64,000 nt of DNA from Ruminococcus sp. YRD2003 (GCA_900109435.1 FNZT01000005.1:1-64000), one strand, 5' to 3'; numbered from the stretch's first letter, positions 42,551 to 53,816 are shown. Numbers and translations are program-made. Notes: generated from the letters alone by a model not told the origin.

Positions 42551-42964
42551 TCATATATCTGCGGACACATCTGTACCCGCCATTATACTGTCAAACAGCT
42601 GATAGATACGTTCAGTCCTGCCGAGCAGGAAGAGGTAGCCGAAAAGGCACTCCACAGCTGTTGCGCGTCTGTATTCGACAGCGTCCGCGTGCTTGGGCAC
42701 AGTATTTCCCGTAGCATTCCTGCCGCGTTTCAGCACAGCGAGCTCTCTCTCATCGAGGAGCTCCTCGAGCGTGCTGTACGCCTCCGACTGGAATTCCGCG
42801 CACACGAGCTTCACCTTTGCGGAGTGGAGCTTTGCCACTGGCATATTCGCGATACGCAGGAGATACTCCCTCACGAGCGTGTCATAGACGCTGTCTCCGA
42901 GAAACGCAAGGCTGAGCGGACTGTAGGTGTTCGCCTCGCGCTCTGTAAGCTTTTCATTTTCCAT
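42551..42964 (-). CDS. mrnC: Mini-ribonuclease III
   Basis: RNase III-type catalytic domain without the double-stranded-RNA-binding domain (137 aa), the family that matures 23S rRNA in Bacillus. The signature LAFLGDSVYDTLVREYL is present, with the catalytic Asp in GD; KGRNATGNTVPKHADAVEYRRATAVECLFGYL carries the second acidic site (ECLFG). ATG 42964 begins one base after the obgE stop, which suggests coupled translation; a TTG at 42982 is less likely. Confidence 0.92.
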   Translation of the reverse strand: MENEKLTEREANTYSPLSLAFLGDSVYDTLVREYLLRIANMPVAKLHSAKVKLVCAEFQSEAYSTLEELLDERELAVLKRGRNATGNTVPKHADAVEYRRATAVECLFGYLFLLGRTERIYQLFDSIMAGTDVSADI

Positions 42965-42965
42965 A

Positions 42966-44395
<1,430 letters not shown>

Positions 44396-44407
44396 CATTT
44401 TTTAAAA

Positions 44408-44436
44408 GAAAATCCCAAGCAAACGCTCGGGATTTA
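44408..44436 (-). terminator. Terminator after rplU-prp-rpmA
   Basis: On the minus strand AAATCCCGAGC pairs with GCTTGGGATTT (one mismatch) around GTTT, followed by TCTTTT. Confidence 0.75.
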
Positions 44437-44451
44437 TGACGCAATAGATTG

Positions 44452-44733
44452 TTACTGCTCTGTGTAAACAGAAACCTTCTTACGGTCACGACCGTAACGC
44501 TCGAACTTAACTCTTCCGCTTACAGTAGCGAACAGTGTATCATCAGAACCGATACCAACGCCCTCACCGGGATGGATGTGAGTACCTCTCTGACGAACGA
44601 GGATGTTACCGGCCTGAACGAACTGACCGTCAGCTCTCTTGACGCCGAGTCTCTTAGCCTCGGAATCACGACCGTTCTTTGTAGAACCAACGCCCTTCTT
44701 ATGAGCGAAGAACTGAATGCTAACCTTGATCAT
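44452..44733 (-). CDS. rpmA: 50S ribosomal protein L27
   Basis: L27 (93 aa, precursor) with the typical [17 protein letters not shown] core. Like other Firmicute L27 it starts with an extension ending in QFFAHKKG; the family is cleaved after QFF by Prp so that mature L27 can reach the peptidyl-transferase centre. The Prp gene lies directly upstream. GGAGG precedes the ATG. Confidence 0.97.
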   Translation of the reverse strand: MIKVSIQFFAHKKGVGSTKNGRDSEAKRLGVKRADGQFVQAGNILVRQRGTHIHPGEGVGIGSDDTLFATVSGRVKFERYGRDRKKVSVYTEQ

Positions 44734-44737
44734 TATT

Positions 44738-45052
44738 TTACACCTCCGAAAATGAGATCCTGATAGTATGCGGATACTCGCCGCGTATCATTTCGAGCTG
44801 CTGAACGAGCATATCCATAACAGCGTGGACTTTTTCATCGGGCATTTCTGCGATACAGAGCATAACGTTGTCCTCTGCGCCCGCCTCAGCCCTGATATGG
44901 AAGCCGTCGGTTATGATATTGGCTGCCAGCATACACGCCGACGTCACCGCAGCGCAGACGATATCCTGTCCGCTCTCCGCGAAGCCTGCGTGACCTGTTA
45001 CACGGAATCCGCAAAATTGATTTTCTGACTGATAGAACTCAGCTTTGATCAT
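44738..45052 (-). CDS. prp: Ribosomal-processing cysteine protease Prp
   Basis: A 104-residue protease that removes the N-terminal extension of L27. The catalytic His is in [11 protein letters not shown], the Cys in [12 protein letters not shown], both matching the family. Its start overlaps the rplU stop (45049-45052, ATGA) and it sits between rplU and rpmA, the usual place. Confidence is high because sequence, gene order and the L27 extension agree. Confidence 0.95.
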   Translation of the reverse strand: MIKAEFYQSENQFCGFRVTGHAGFAESGQDIVCAAVTSACMLAANIITDGFHIRAEAGAEDNVMLCIAEMPDEKVHAVMDMLVQQLEMIRGEYPHTIRISFSEV

Positions 45053-45360
45053 GCGTTGATAGCTTCGATCTTTACCTGAGTATAGGGCTGTCTGTGACCC
45101 TGCTTCTTCTTCTCACCCTTCTTGGGCTTGTAAGTGAAAACAGTGATCTTCTTAGCCTTGCCGTTCTTGATAACGGTAGCCTTAACGGAAGCGCCGTCAA
45201 CATAGGGAGTACCTACCTTGATGCCGTCATCAGCGCCGAGAGCAACGACCTTGTCGAAAGTAACGGTCTCGTCAGCCTCAACTGCGAGCTTCTCGATGAA
45301 GATAGTATCTCCCTCGTTTACCTGATACTGCTTTCCGCCTGTCTCAATAACTGCGTACAT
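45049..45360 (-). CDS. rplU: 50S ribosomal protein L21
   Basis: L21 (103 aa): [14 protein letters not shown] at the start and [19 protein letters not shown] near the end are near-invariant. AGGTG lies just before the ATG. First gene of rplU-prp-rpmA with a perfect promoter at 45445-45473; the ~85-nt leader has a hairpin-forming stretch that could be an autoregulatory site (not established). Confidence 0.97.
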   Translation of the reverse strand: MYAVIETGGKQYQVNEGDTIFIEKLAVEADETVTFDKVVALGADDGIKVGTPYVDGASVKATVIKNGKAKKITVFTYKPKKGEKKKQGHRQPYTQVKIEAINA

Positions 45361-45444
45361 TCATTGGCACCTGCCTTTTCATAAAACTCGCTGTCACAGG
45401 CGCATATACATGACTTGAAGAGCCTGTTTACAAGCGGCAATAAT

Positions 45445-45473
45445 ATTTTATCACAACGCTTGCGGCTTGTCAA
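45445..45473 (-). promoter_or_regulatory. Promoter of rplU-prp-rpmA
   Basis: On the minus strand TTGACA (45468-45473), 17-bp spacer, TAAAAT (45445-45450). Confidence 0.88.
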
Positions 45474-45631
45474 GTATTTTTTTGCAAAAAGCGGCAATTT
45501 TTCCATTCCCGCGACCATATGCGTGACTTCGCGGTAACACGGGCGGCATAATTACCGTTTTCAACAATTTCACCAGTTCATTTTTGTATGATTTAACAAA
45601 AATGTGCATTGATAATCTATATATACGACAC

Positions 45632-45660
45632 TTGCGGCTGAAAGCCAAATATGATATAAT
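45632..45660 (+). promoter_or_regulatory. Promoter of moxR operon
   Basis: TTGCGG (45632-45637), 17-bp spacer, TATAAT (45655-45660), about 47 bp before the moxR start. No other feature is seen in 45474-45631. Confidence 0.82.
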
Positions 45661-45706
45661 TATAAAGGTATATTGTGTATGCCAATCTGAAATTGTGAGG
45701 AAAACT

Positions 45707-46639
45707 ATGAACAGTAAGATACAAACGCTTGCAGATTCCATCGGCAAGGTCATCGTCGGCAAGGACGATACCGTTATAAGACTCATCGCCGCCCTTCTCT
45801 GCGAGGGTCACGTGCTCCTTGAGGACGTCCCGGGCGTCGGCAAGACGCAGATGATAACTGCGCTCTCGCGCTCTATCGGCGGCAAGTTCAACCGCATACA
45901 GCTCACCCCCGACGTAATGCCCTCCGACATCGCGGGCTTTACCATGCTCGACGGCAAATCGGGCGAATTCATCTACCGCGACGGCGCCGTAATGTGCAAC
46001 TTTCTCCTCGCGGACGAGATAAACAGAGCCTCGCCGAAGGTACAGTCGGCGCTTCTCGAAGCAATGGAAGAGCGGCAGATATCCCTCGACGGCGAGACCC
46101 ACAAGCTCCCTCAGCCCTTCCTCGTAATGGCTACACAGAACCCCGTCGAGACCTACGGCACGTTCCACCTCCCCGAGGCGCAGATGGACCGCTTCTTCAT
46201 GAAGCTGTCGATGGGCTACCCCGTCCCCGAAGAGGAGATGAAAATTCTCGACCGCACCGAGCACCACAACCCTATAAACAACATCACCGAACCCGCAATG
46301 CACGTTGAAGACATCCTCACAATGCAGGAGGAGGTACGCAGTGTCCGCGTTTCCGAGCAGGTCAAGCGCTACATCGTAGACCTCGTCGGTACGACCCGTA
46401 ACGACAGAAATGCGACGCTCGGCATCAGTCCCCGCGGAAGCATCGCGCTGTATAAAGCGGCAAAGGCATTCGCCTACATCTACGAGAGGGAGTATGTTAC
46501 TCCCGATGACGTAAAGACCGCGGCAGTATCCGTGCTCGCGCACCGCGTCATACTCTCGCCGCAGGGCAAGAGCGAATTCGGCACGGGTGAGAGCTACATC
46601 AGACACATCATCGAAAACGCGCCTGTTCCCGCAATGTAA
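45707..46639 (+). CDS. MoxR-family AAA+ ATPase
   Basis: AAA+ chaperone-like ATPase of 310 aa. ATG 45707 follows GTGAGG; an upstream in-frame start (45584) would precede the promoter. Walker A is GVGKTQ, Walker B is LADEIN, sensor 1 is MATQNP, and the arginine motif region QMDRFFMK follows. MoxR proteins usually assist assembly of the products of the neighbouring DUF58 and transglutaminase genes, as the order here suggests. Confidence 0.93.
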   Translation: MNSKIQTLADSIGKVIVGKDDTVIRLIAALLCEGHVLLEDVPGVGKTQMITALSRSIGGKFNRIQLTPDVMPSDIAGFTMLDGKSGEFIYRDGAVMCNFLLADEINRASPKVQSALLEAMEERQISLDGETHKLPQPFLVMATQNPVETYGTFHLPEAQMDRFFMKLSMGYPVPEEEMKILDRTEHHNPINNITEPAMHVEDILTMQEEVRSVRVSEQVKRYIVDLVGTTRNDRNATLGISPRGSIALYKAAKAFAYIYEREYVTPDDVKTAAVSVLAHRVILSPQGKSEFGTGESYIRHIIENAPVPAM

Positions 46640-46645
46640 GCATTT

Positions 46646-47866
46646 ATGGATAAAAACAAGAAAAAGCGAAAGGTCATCCTTTTCGAGCCGACAGCGGGCG
46701 ACGCTTTCAAGACCGTCATAGCAATACTTTCGGTAGCCTTTCTCCTGTATATTTTCACCTTCTACATGGACGGCGAAATGGGCGTGATACTCATCGCATT
46801 CACCCTGTTCGCACCGCTGATATCGCTGTTCTTCGCCGTATACGCAAGAAAGCGCGTAAAGGTCAGCCTCAACTGCGACGGCTACGTCCAGAAGGTAAGC
46901 AAGCTTGAGGTGCGTGTCACCGTCGAGAAAACGGGACGCTTCCCGCTCGGGATAATCGAGATAACTCCCCGTGCGAGCGAAGTATTCGCACAGAGCGACA
47001 AAGTCTACCGCATATCGCTCGTCCGCGACAATAAGAGCTCATTCACATACACCGTTGACGCCGTAACGGGCGGAAACGGTGAGATAGCGCTTGAAACGGT
47101 ATATTCGTGCGGCTTTCTCGGATTGGTCCGCTTAACGCTGACACAGGACCTCCCCGCCCCCGTAAGCGTCGGAGTTATCCCCGATATACCGCAGATAAAG
47201 GCATCCTCACAGCTCTTCCGCAGCATCGCTGACGTCGTTCTCACGAGCGACGAGGAGGAGGAGAACGACACTGCGCTGATGTTCTCGGCAAACACATCTC
47301 CTGGCTACGAGCACCGCGAATACGTTCACGGCGACCCGATGAAGCGCGTAAACTGGAAGCTGTCCTCGAAAAAGGATAAGCTCATGGTAAGGCTCGACGA
47401 AGCGGTAGCCTCAGTGCAGCCGATGATAGTTCTCGACCTGTACAGGAGCAGTTCCGCAAAGCCCGAGGAGGCTATCCTCGGCGAAGAGCAGATAATACGC
47501 TCGGTATTCGGACTTCTCTCCCTCCTTGTGAAGCAGGGCATCGCCTCAACGCTCATATACCGCAGCGCAGGCGGCGACGTCATCGCCGAGAGCGTAGATA
47601 ACCCCGAATATCCCGAACAGCTCCTGCTGAAGGTGCTTGCCGTAAAGGTGACAACAGACGAACGTGTCGACCTCAAAATGTACGGCGGCTCTGTATGCGC
47701 CTGCGTCATCGCGTCCACCGACTGCGGAGCCGAGATAGAGACGATAGCCGAAGCCATAGATGACAGGGACAACGTCAGCCTGATAGGCATATCGCCGACA
47801 AGCCGCAATCTCACGACTTTCCCGATGTGGTACCTCGACGGCGACAATAACTTTAAGTTGGTATAA
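46646..47866 (+). CDS. DUF58 membrane-associated protein
   Basis: A 406-residue protein with two adjacent N-terminal membrane segments (about 22-60) and a DUF58 domain. The diagnostic stretch HREYVHGDPMKRVNWKLSSKKDKLMVRL is split around residues 228-255. The C-terminal part has a vWA-like fold. The 6-bp gap to moxR and 3-bp gap to the next gene mark one operon. No good Shine-Dalgarno sequence is seen, so translation may be coupled. Function is unknown but the set is usually tied to envelope assembly or stress. Confidence 0.87.
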   Translation: MDKNKKKRKVILFEPTAGDAFKTVIAILSVAFLLYIFTFYMDGEMGVILIAFTLFAPLISLFFAVYARKRVKVSLNCDGYVQKVSKLEVRVTVEKTGRFPLGIIEITPRASEVFAQSDKVYRISLVRDNKSSFTYTVDAVTGGNGEIALETVYSCGFLGLVRLTLTQDLPAPVSVGVIPDIPQIKASSQLFRSIADVVLTSDEEEENDTALMFSANTSPGYEHREYVHGDPMKRVNWKLSSKKDKLMVRLDEAVASVQPMIVLDLYRSSSAKPEEAILGEEQIIRSVFGLLSLLVKQGIASTLIYRSAGGDVIAESVDNPEYPEQLLLKVLAVKVTTDERVDLKMYGGSVCACVIASTDCGAEIETIAEAIDDRDNVSLIGISPTSRNLTTFPMWYLDGDNNFKLV

Positions 47867-47869
47867 AAA

Positions 47870-50146
47870 ATGACTGATACTGCAAACAAGAGCAGCGGGC
47901 TCAGAGCCTTCCTCACAAGGACGCTCGCAGACCCCGTACTGCTGTATACAGTGCTGCTGATAATGTCGATAATGCACCACTACCGAAGCAGCCGCGCACT
48001 TGCCTACGGTTTGGCAGCCTATCTGATAGGCTGGGTGGTTTTCCGCATATTCGACTTTGTCTACAAGCACCATATAATCGGCTTTTTCGCCTGTATCATA
48101 CTGTATTATATCTCCGCAAGGTCAGCCTACGCCTGTATGGATAAAGGTTCCGAGAACTACCCCATCTCATGGGGGCTGTGGTTCTTCACCCCGCAGAACG
48201 CGCTGAGATACAACAAATGGTACACGTTAGCCATATTCATATTATTCCTCATATTCATGCTGTCTGTCGTGTATTATTTCACGCGGGTGCGGTACAGGAT
48301 ATTCATGAATTTCCTGATATTCATCATCCCGTTCACCATATACGGCAAGGAATACGAGAAAATGCCGATAGGCTACATCATCGCCCTCGCCGTAGGCTAC
48401 GTGCTGATGATGGTAATGTTCAGACAGCTCCGCGAATCCGAGAAGGATGTCTTCGTCAACAGGGGCGAGGCATGGAAGTCCGTCGCAGTATTCACAGTGC
48501 TTTTCGCCCTGTTCTCGACGCTGTTCCCGAAGCCCGTCGTACACGAGGACAGGACTATTCTCGAAACTCTCATCAATGCCGACGCACTGACCGACCGTCT
48601 CAACCAGATGCTTGATGTATTCCGTGATACATCGACAGGCGAGCAGTTCCGAACACGCCAGAGCGACGTCATACACTACATCGTCGAGGCTGACGATGCG
48701 ATGAGACTGAAAACCGCGACCTTCAGCACCTACGACTTCAAAAGGGACGAGTGGAAGGCAAGCGATATCGACACCTACTACCGCACATACACCGACCCGA
48801 GCTTCGACATCAACTTCAACGCCGAAACTGCGGACGCCGTGTTCTTCGCCGCAAAGCTCGACTACGACTTTGCTAAGAAATACGGTCTTGTAGCATATGC
48901 AGGCAAAAAGCTCGAATACCCCCAAAAGAAAAAGGCAGTCATTTTCCCGCGCTACGGCGTGATGAACGGCGCCGAGACCATCCCCGTACCGCAGGGAGCT
49001 ACCGCCCTGACCGAGTCCGACTACAAAAACAAGATCGCTCTCAGCCGTGCAGGTGCGGTGTTCACAGTAGACGATCAATACTACACGAACGAGACCTTTA
49101 CATTCGAGTACATCCCGAACACCGCCTTCCCCGACAGCAACAAGGAACTCATTCAGGTGCTCGCAGACAGGGACGATTACAGCCTTATGCTCAAGGATGC
49201 CTACGATGCCCTGGACATATGGCGCCCCAACGAAGAGACAAAGCACTACCGCAGCGTCATCAACTTTAACGAAGCATTCTACGATTCCTATACCGAGCTC
49301 CTGCTCGACTACGGAAACGACGAAAAGATATACGAACTCGCACAGCAGATAACAGCGGGCTGCGAAACGGAGTACGACAAGGCGAAGGAGATAGAGTGGT
49401 ACTTCATCTCCAACGGCTTCAAGTACGACCTTGACTATCAGAAAGCTCAGGGCGAAAACGTCCACGACTTCCTCTTCAGAACAAAAACAGGGGTCTGCGT
49501 CGAATACGCCACAGCAATGGTAATGCTGTCCCGTGCGGCAGGCATACCCGCGCGCTACTGCGAGGGCTACCTGATGCAGAACGAGATAGAAGATGCAGAC
49601 GTAAAGAGCTACCGCGTAACGGCAAACGACGGCCATGCCTTCCCCGAGCTCTACATCAAGGGCTACGGCTGGATGACCTTTGAGCCGACGATGTCCAACA
49701 TGATAAACAGCACCGCCAATAAAACGACAAAGGTGTCAACTACGGATATGCTCAAAAAGGCGGGCTTCGTGATGCTCGTGATATCTGCGGGAATGCTGCT
49801 CCTGCTCGTAGTTATGCCGTATCTGACGCATAAGCTCTTCATGCTCATAAACAGGAAGCGCGAGCCCGACAAGGCAGTCGCAGCAGTGATGCACCGCCTC
49901 TGCAAGCTCTACGGGATAGACGCGACCAATACCGCAGGAGAGGCAGCACAGCTCATAGCCGAGACCTCGGGCGCGGATATATCAGCCGTAAAGGAGCTCT
50001 TCAGCAAGTCCGCATACGGCAGCATCCCCATGAGCGAAGCCGACAGAGACAAGGCAATGGCAGACTATCTTGCCGCATACGAAGCACTTAAAGAAAGCAA
50101 AAGGAAGAAGCGCAGAATCAAAATATCCCCTCATGGAGGTAATTGA
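47870..50146 (+). CDS. TgpA-like membrane transglutaminase
   Basis: A 758-residue membrane protein with about six N-terminal membrane segments (to about residue 210), a large extracytoplasmic domain, one further segment (about 630-655) and a cytoplasmic tail. The transglutaminase-like core is intact: Cys in TGVCVEYATAM, His in NDGHAFPELYI, Asp/Glu region in GWMTFEPT. This is the third member of the moxR-DUF58-transglutaminase set. It probably acts on peptides or proteins at the envelope. Its stop (50144-50146) lies immediately before the next gene. Confidence 0.88.
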   Translation: MTDTANKSSGLRAFLTRTLADPVLLYTVLLIMSIMHHYRSSRALAYGLAAYLIGWVVFRIFDFVYKHHIIGFFACIILYYISARSAYACMDKGSENYPISWGLWFFTPQNALRYNKWYTLAIFILFLIFMLSVVYYFTRVRYRIFMNFLIFIIPFTIYGKEYEKMPIGYIIALAVGYVLMMVMFRQLRESEKDVFVNRGEAWKSVAVFTVLFALFSTLFPKPVVHEDRTILETLINADALTDRLNQMLDVFRDTSTGEQFRTRQSDVIHYIVEADDAMRLKTATFSTYDFKRDEWKASDIDTYYRTYTDPSFDINFNAETADAVFFAAKLDYDFAKKYGLVAYAGKKLEYPQKKKAVIFPRYGVMNGAETIPVPQGATALTESDYKNKIALSRAGAVFTVDDQYYTNETFTFEYIPNTAFPDSNKELIQVLADRDDYSLMLKDAYDALDIWRPNEETKHYRSVINFNEAFYDSYTELLLDYGNDEKIYELAQQITAGCETEYDKAKEIEWYFISNGFKYDLDYQKAQGENVHDFLFRTKTGVCVEYATAMVMLSRAAGIPARYCEGYLMQNEIEDADVKSYRVTANDGHAFPELYIKGYGWMTFEPTMSNMINSTANKTTKVSTTDMLKKAGFVMLVISAGMLLLLVVMPYLTHKLFMLINRKREPDKAVAAVMHRLCKLYGIDATNTAGEAAQLIAETSGADISAVKELFSKSAYGSIPMSEADRDKAMADYLAAYEALKESKRKKRRIKISPHGGN

Positions 50147-50148
50147 AA

Positions 50149-51570
50149 ATGCATGAAAAAATAGCCAAAAGGCTCATCGGTACGGCAGCAGCCGCAGTCG
50201 TCGCGGTCAGCACGCTGACAGCGGCGCTCCCGTCGCAGGCTGCCTACAAGCAGGAGGAATACCTCACGTGGAGCCAGCTCGACGAGCGCTGGGGCGCCAC
50301 TCCCATGGACTCTACGACCGTAAGGAGCTCGGGCTGCCTCATCACGTCGCTGGCAATAATGATAATGGACTCGGGCTCGCTCGACGCCACCGCGATGAAG
50401 AATCTCGGCATAGAAAAGGCGGAGGACTTCAATCCAGGCGTGCTCGCAAAGGGCTATACGAGCATCGGCGGCTTCGGCTCGGGCGGCTATATCAAGAGCT
50501 GGCTCGATATACAGAAGCTCGTCCCCAAGGTAAAATGGGGCTACGACCAGAATCTCAAAAGCGTTGAGAATAAGATAGAAAAGACCGAACTCGACGCATC
50601 TGGCAATGAAGTCAAAAAGCTCGTTCCCGACAAGGCAAAGGTAGCTGCGGAGGTACAGACTCTGCTCGAACAGGGCTGGTACATAATCGCCCGCGTCAAC
50701 ACCGCATACGGTGGCTGGCACTGGGTATACATACGCGGAGTTGACGGAGAAGATATCTATATGTCCGACCCCGCAAACACCAATCCCCTGCTATATGAGG
50801 TCTACCCCGACGGCTTGCAGGGTGAATACTGGGCGCTGAAGGGAGCCAACTCCCCCGAGACCGAATACGTCCCGCCCGAGCAGTTCGAGCCCTACGTCAA
50901 CATTGAAGTCGTAACGCCGCCCAAGACAGTGTACGCATACGGTGAGGAGCTCGACCTCAGCGGCTGCATGATAAAGCGCAGCGGCAAGGATATGCTGGGC
51001 AAAGAATGGGAGGAGGAGCCTGTCCTGCTGACCGAGGCTGAAAACGTCAGCTACTCTTCCTACTTCTTCGACCCGAATTATGCGGGCGACTATCAGCTCG
51101 ACATCTACACCGATACCCCCTACGCCTACGGCAACACCTCGGTCACTCTTACCGTATCACAGCCCGTCGGCGAATATTACCTACAAAGCGGCAGCAAGAC
51201 GCAGGTATACACCTCAGAGCTCGGTGAGAAACAGCTGATGACCCTCAGCTCGGGCGAAACGGTGAACGTCACGGAATGCCGCGGAAAGCTCGGACATATC
51301 GAATCCAAGGACTTCACAGGCTGGGTCGACGTATCAAAGATGACAAAGAACGACAGCACCTCCGTGCATGACAAAGGCGATATCGACGGCGACGGCTCTG
51401 CCGATAAATACGATCTGGCAAAGCTGAGCGTATACCTCAAAAGGAAGAGCGAGCTCCCCGAGTGCATATCCACGCTCACCGACGCCGAGCGTAAAGCTGC
51501 CGACATGAACGGTGACGGAGCGCTCGACGAAGCAGACTTCATCGCTCTGCTCACGGCTATACAGAATTAA
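50149..51570 (+). CDS. Secreted C39-like cysteine peptidase with dockerin
   Basis: Secreted 473-residue protein. ATG 50149 has GGAGG 9 bp upstream; TTG 50143 is too close. After a signal peptide (about 1-28) comes a papain-like C39_2 domain (about 33-240) with the active-site Cys63 in SSGCLITSLA and His191 in GGWHWVYIRG. Then an Ig-like domain (about 255-340), an SH3-like domain (about 345-395, SKTQVYTSELGEK...GWVDVSKM) and a C-terminal dockerin (GDIDGDGSADKYDLAKL, DMNGDGALDEADFIALL). It follows the MoxR operon with no terminator or gap, so a surface peptidase may depend on that set (inference). Confidence 0.88.
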   Translation: MHEKIAKRLIGTAAAAVVAVSTLTAALPSQAAYKQEEYLTWSQLDERWGATPMDSTTVRSSGCLITSLAIMIMDSGSLDATAMKNLGIEKAEDFNPGVLAKGYTSIGGFGSGGYIKSWLDIQKLVPKVKWGYDQNLKSVENKIEKTELDASGNEVKKLVPDKAKVAAEVQTLLEQGWYIIARVNTAYGGWHWVYIRGVDGEDIYMSDPANTNPLLYEVYPDGLQGEYWALKGANSPETEYVPPEQFEPYVNIEVVTPPKTVYAYGEELDLSGCMIKRSGKDMLGKEWEEEPVLLTEAENVSYSSYFFDPNYAGDYQLDIYTDTPYAYGNTSVTLTVSQPVGEYYLQSGSKTQVYTSELGEKQLMTLSSGETVNVTECRGKLGHIESKDFTGWVDVSKMTKNDSTSVHDKGDIDGDGSADKYDLAKLSVYLKRKSELPECISTLTDAERKAADMNGDGALDEADFIALLTAIQN

Positions 51571-51585
51571 GGAGGATTTTCCTGA

Positions 51586-52551
51586 ATGGAATGGACCGAA
51601 GTAAACATCTACACCACCGCTGACGGTATCGAGCTCCTGTGCTCAAAGCTCACGGATATCGGTATCAAGGGCTTTGTGATAAAGGACTCCGAGGATTTCA
51701 AGGAGTTTCTCGAGAACAAGAACGGCCAGTGGGACTACATCGACGACGACCTAATGGGGCTTGCCGACTGCGAGACCTGCATCACGGTATATCTCCCGCA
51801 GAACGAGCAGGGAGCAGATATGCTCCACTCGGTAAGAGCCATGCTCGCGGAGATGAAGTCCGCAGACGCCGACGGCACTTACGGACGCCTTGAAGCCGAG
51901 CTCGCAAGCATCCGCGAGGAGGACTGGGCAAACAACTGGAAGCAGTATTTCAAGCCTCTGAAGGTCGGTGATACACTCGTCATCAAGCCCTCATGGGAGG
52001 AATACGACGACGCAGGCGAACGCGTCATACTCGAGATAGACCCCGCCTCCAGCTTCGGAACGGGTCAGCACCACACAACGCGCCTGTGCCTTGAGATACT
52101 CGAGGGCTGCGTCAAGGAGGGCGACAGGATACTCGACCTCGGCTGCGGAAGCGGCATACTCTCTATCGCAGCTCTGCTTCTCGGAGCAGAGAACGCCGTA
52201 GCAGTCGACATAGAGGAGAACGCCGCCGCGACCGCAAAGGAGAACGCGATAAAGAACCATATCCCCGAGGAGGACTACAAGACCTATTTCGGCAACATCC
52301 TCACGGATGAGAAGCTTGCCGCCGAGATAGACGGTGAGTACGACATAATCACCGCAAATATAGTTGCCGACGTGCTCATCGCGATGAAGGACTACTTCTG
52401 GCGCTACCTGAAAGACGGCGGCTACCTCATCGTCTCGGGAATAATCGAAGAGCGCATGGAGGAGGTGCTGACTGCAATAGAGCAGTGCGGCTTTACACGA
52501 CTCGGCGTAAACATCAAGGAGGGCTGGGCAGCAGCTCAGTTCGCAAAATAA
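51586..52551 (+). CDS. prmA: Ribosomal protein L11 methyltransferase
   Basis: SAM-dependent enzyme (321 aa) that trimethylates L11. An N-terminal substrate-recognition domain precedes the Rossmann domain with the SAM motif LDLGCGSGILSIAA, the acidic VDIE at the next strand, and ITANIVADVL in place of the usual NPxx-type motif, as in PrmA. AGGAGG is before the ATG. Only 16 bp after the dockerin peptidase, so possibly co-transcribed. Confidence 0.93.
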   Translation: MEWTEVNIYTTADGIELLCSKLTDIGIKGFVIKDSEDFKEFLENKNGQWDYIDDDLMGLADCETCITVYLPQNEQGADMLHSVRAMLAEMKSADADGTYGRLEAELASIREEDWANNWKQYFKPLKVGDTLVIKPSWEEYDDAGERVILEIDPASSFGTGQHHTTRLCLEILEGCVKEGDRILDLGCGSGILSIAALLLGAENAVAVDIEENAAATAKENAIKNHIPEEDYKTYFGNILTDEKLAAEIDGEYDIITANIVADVLIAMKDYFWRYLKDGGYLIVSGIIEERMEEVLTAIEQCGFTRLGVNIKEGWAAAQFAK

Positions 52552-52556
52552 CCCCA

Positions 52557-52593
52557 ATAGCATATTTCAGACCGTCGGTCTGTGAGAATATGA
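52557..52593. repeat. Small imperfect inverted repeat
   Basis: CATATTTCAGACC and GGTCTGTGAGAATATG face each other around GTC. It lies between prmA and the next gene; it may be a processing or weak termination structure. No T-run is seen. Confidence 0.45.
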
Positions 52594-52628
52594 AAACATC
52601 AACGCTATAATTAAGGAGAATGATAACA

Positions 52629-53816
52629 GTGGCTTTATTCAAGAAGAAAAACAAGGGAAACGAAGAAGCAGCGGCAGCAGTAGCCGAGCAGGGCTTCGAC
52701 TATCAGGCAGCCGCCCTCGAGGCGCTCAACGCCAAGCTCAACGGCACCCTCTATGACGGCTGTATCATCATGCCGAGAGGCATAACGATAGATGTCAAGA
52801 TAGGCAAGAAGGAAGAGCGCGAGAACATCAAGAGCGTGCAGTTCATGTTCCTCGTATCGAGCGACAGCTTCGACGAGCCCATCATCGACCCCATTGACGC
52901 GCACGGTCCCTCCGACCAGGAGGTCGTAAATATGGCAGTGGAGATATTCTACGGCGGGCTCTGGCACCCTATCGACCAGTCCCTCTTCAAGAAGAACCCC
53001 GTTCACGTACCCGTGACCTTCCTCGGACAGCACTACGACTTCGATATGTACGCACACTCGATCGTGCGTATCGGCGTAGAGCACAACAACGACCCCAAAA
53101 TGCTCATAGCATACATCGCTAACGAGATCCCGAAGTATCTCGGCTCCAAGAAGTATTACTGGATAAGGATATTCCTTGCAAAGCAGGGCGACAGACAGAT
53201 AGTTGAGGCACGCGTGAACGGCTCCGTGTGCTACGAGCTCGCAAAGCCGCTCAAGGAGTATGTTGACTCGTGGGAGAAGACCGACTCATTCAGATGTGAG
53301 AAGCAGTTTGCAATCTTCGTAAACCGCGCAGAAGACGAGTGCCCCTTCAAGAAGGAACAGGTCGTAGAGGGAGCAAAATTCGCTCTTGAAAGAATGGTTA
53401 AGATCTCGAATCCCGAAGAATATCAGGCATTCTGCAAGGACCTTGACGAATTCACGGGCAATAAGGACATGGCAACAGAGCTGAGGATATTCATACCCGA
53501 GATATTCGCGAAGCTCACGCTCGGCTACGAGGAAGGCGACAGCCTCTTCCTGCTGACAGGCGACCCCAACAGTGAGGAGGGCGGCAACCGCCTTGAATTC
53601 CGCAAGACCCAGCTCCGCTCCTACTTCTATATCCAGCAGACGATCCTCGAGTACTTAGGAACAAGACCGCCGCAGGAGGACGTACAGCGCATCGTATTCA
53701 ACAGCGTAGCGTTCAGGGAACTCCGCAAGGCTAAGGAACAGGGTCACGAGCCCAAGGACCTCTACGTCCCCGGAACAGCCTACAGAATAGGCAATCCCGA
53801 TTACAAGGTTTGGTAA
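52629..53816 (+). CDS. Conserved hypothetical protein
   Basis: A 395-residue soluble protein. GTG 52629 is preferred: AAGGAG (52613-52618) is 10 bp upstream, whereas ATG 52620 is only 1 bp after it. The protein starts MALFKKKNKGNEEAAAAV, has no signal peptide or membrane segment, and no motif that I recognise. Its composition is rich in charged residues and aromatic pairs (KKYYWIRIFL). It follows prmA and ends at a strong terminator. Function unknown. Confidence 0.75.
   Translation: MALFKKKNKGNEEAAAAVAEQGFDYQAAALEALNAKLNGTLYDGCIIMPRGITIDVKIGKKEERENIKSVQFMFLVSSDSFDEPIIDPIDAHGPSDQEVVNMAVEIFYGGLWHPIDQSLFKKNPVHVPVTFLGQHYDFDMYAHSIVRIGVEHNNDPKMLIAYIANEIPKYLGSKKYYWIRIFLAKQGDRQIVEARVNGSVCYELAKPLKEYVDSWEKTDSFRCEKQFAIFVNRAEDECPFKKEQVVEGAKFALERMVKISNPEEYQAFCKDLDEFTGNKDMATELRIFIPEIFAKLTLGYEEGDSLFLLTGDPNSEEGGNRLEFRKTQLRSYFYIQQTILEYLGTRPPQEDVQRIVFNSVAFRELRKAKEQGHEPKDLYVPGTAYRIGNPDYKVW

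Noticed and set aside
48242..49636. Open frame of 464 codons opposite the TgpA-like gene
   Set aside because: Composition (many Val, Tyr, Cys, Arg) is typical of an antisense shadow; the plus-strand protein is well supported.
52600..52620. TATAAT at 52606-52611 as promoter of the conserved hypothetical gene
   Set aside because: Transcription would start within or after the Shine-Dalgarno sequence and no -35 fits; the gene is more likely expressed with prmA.
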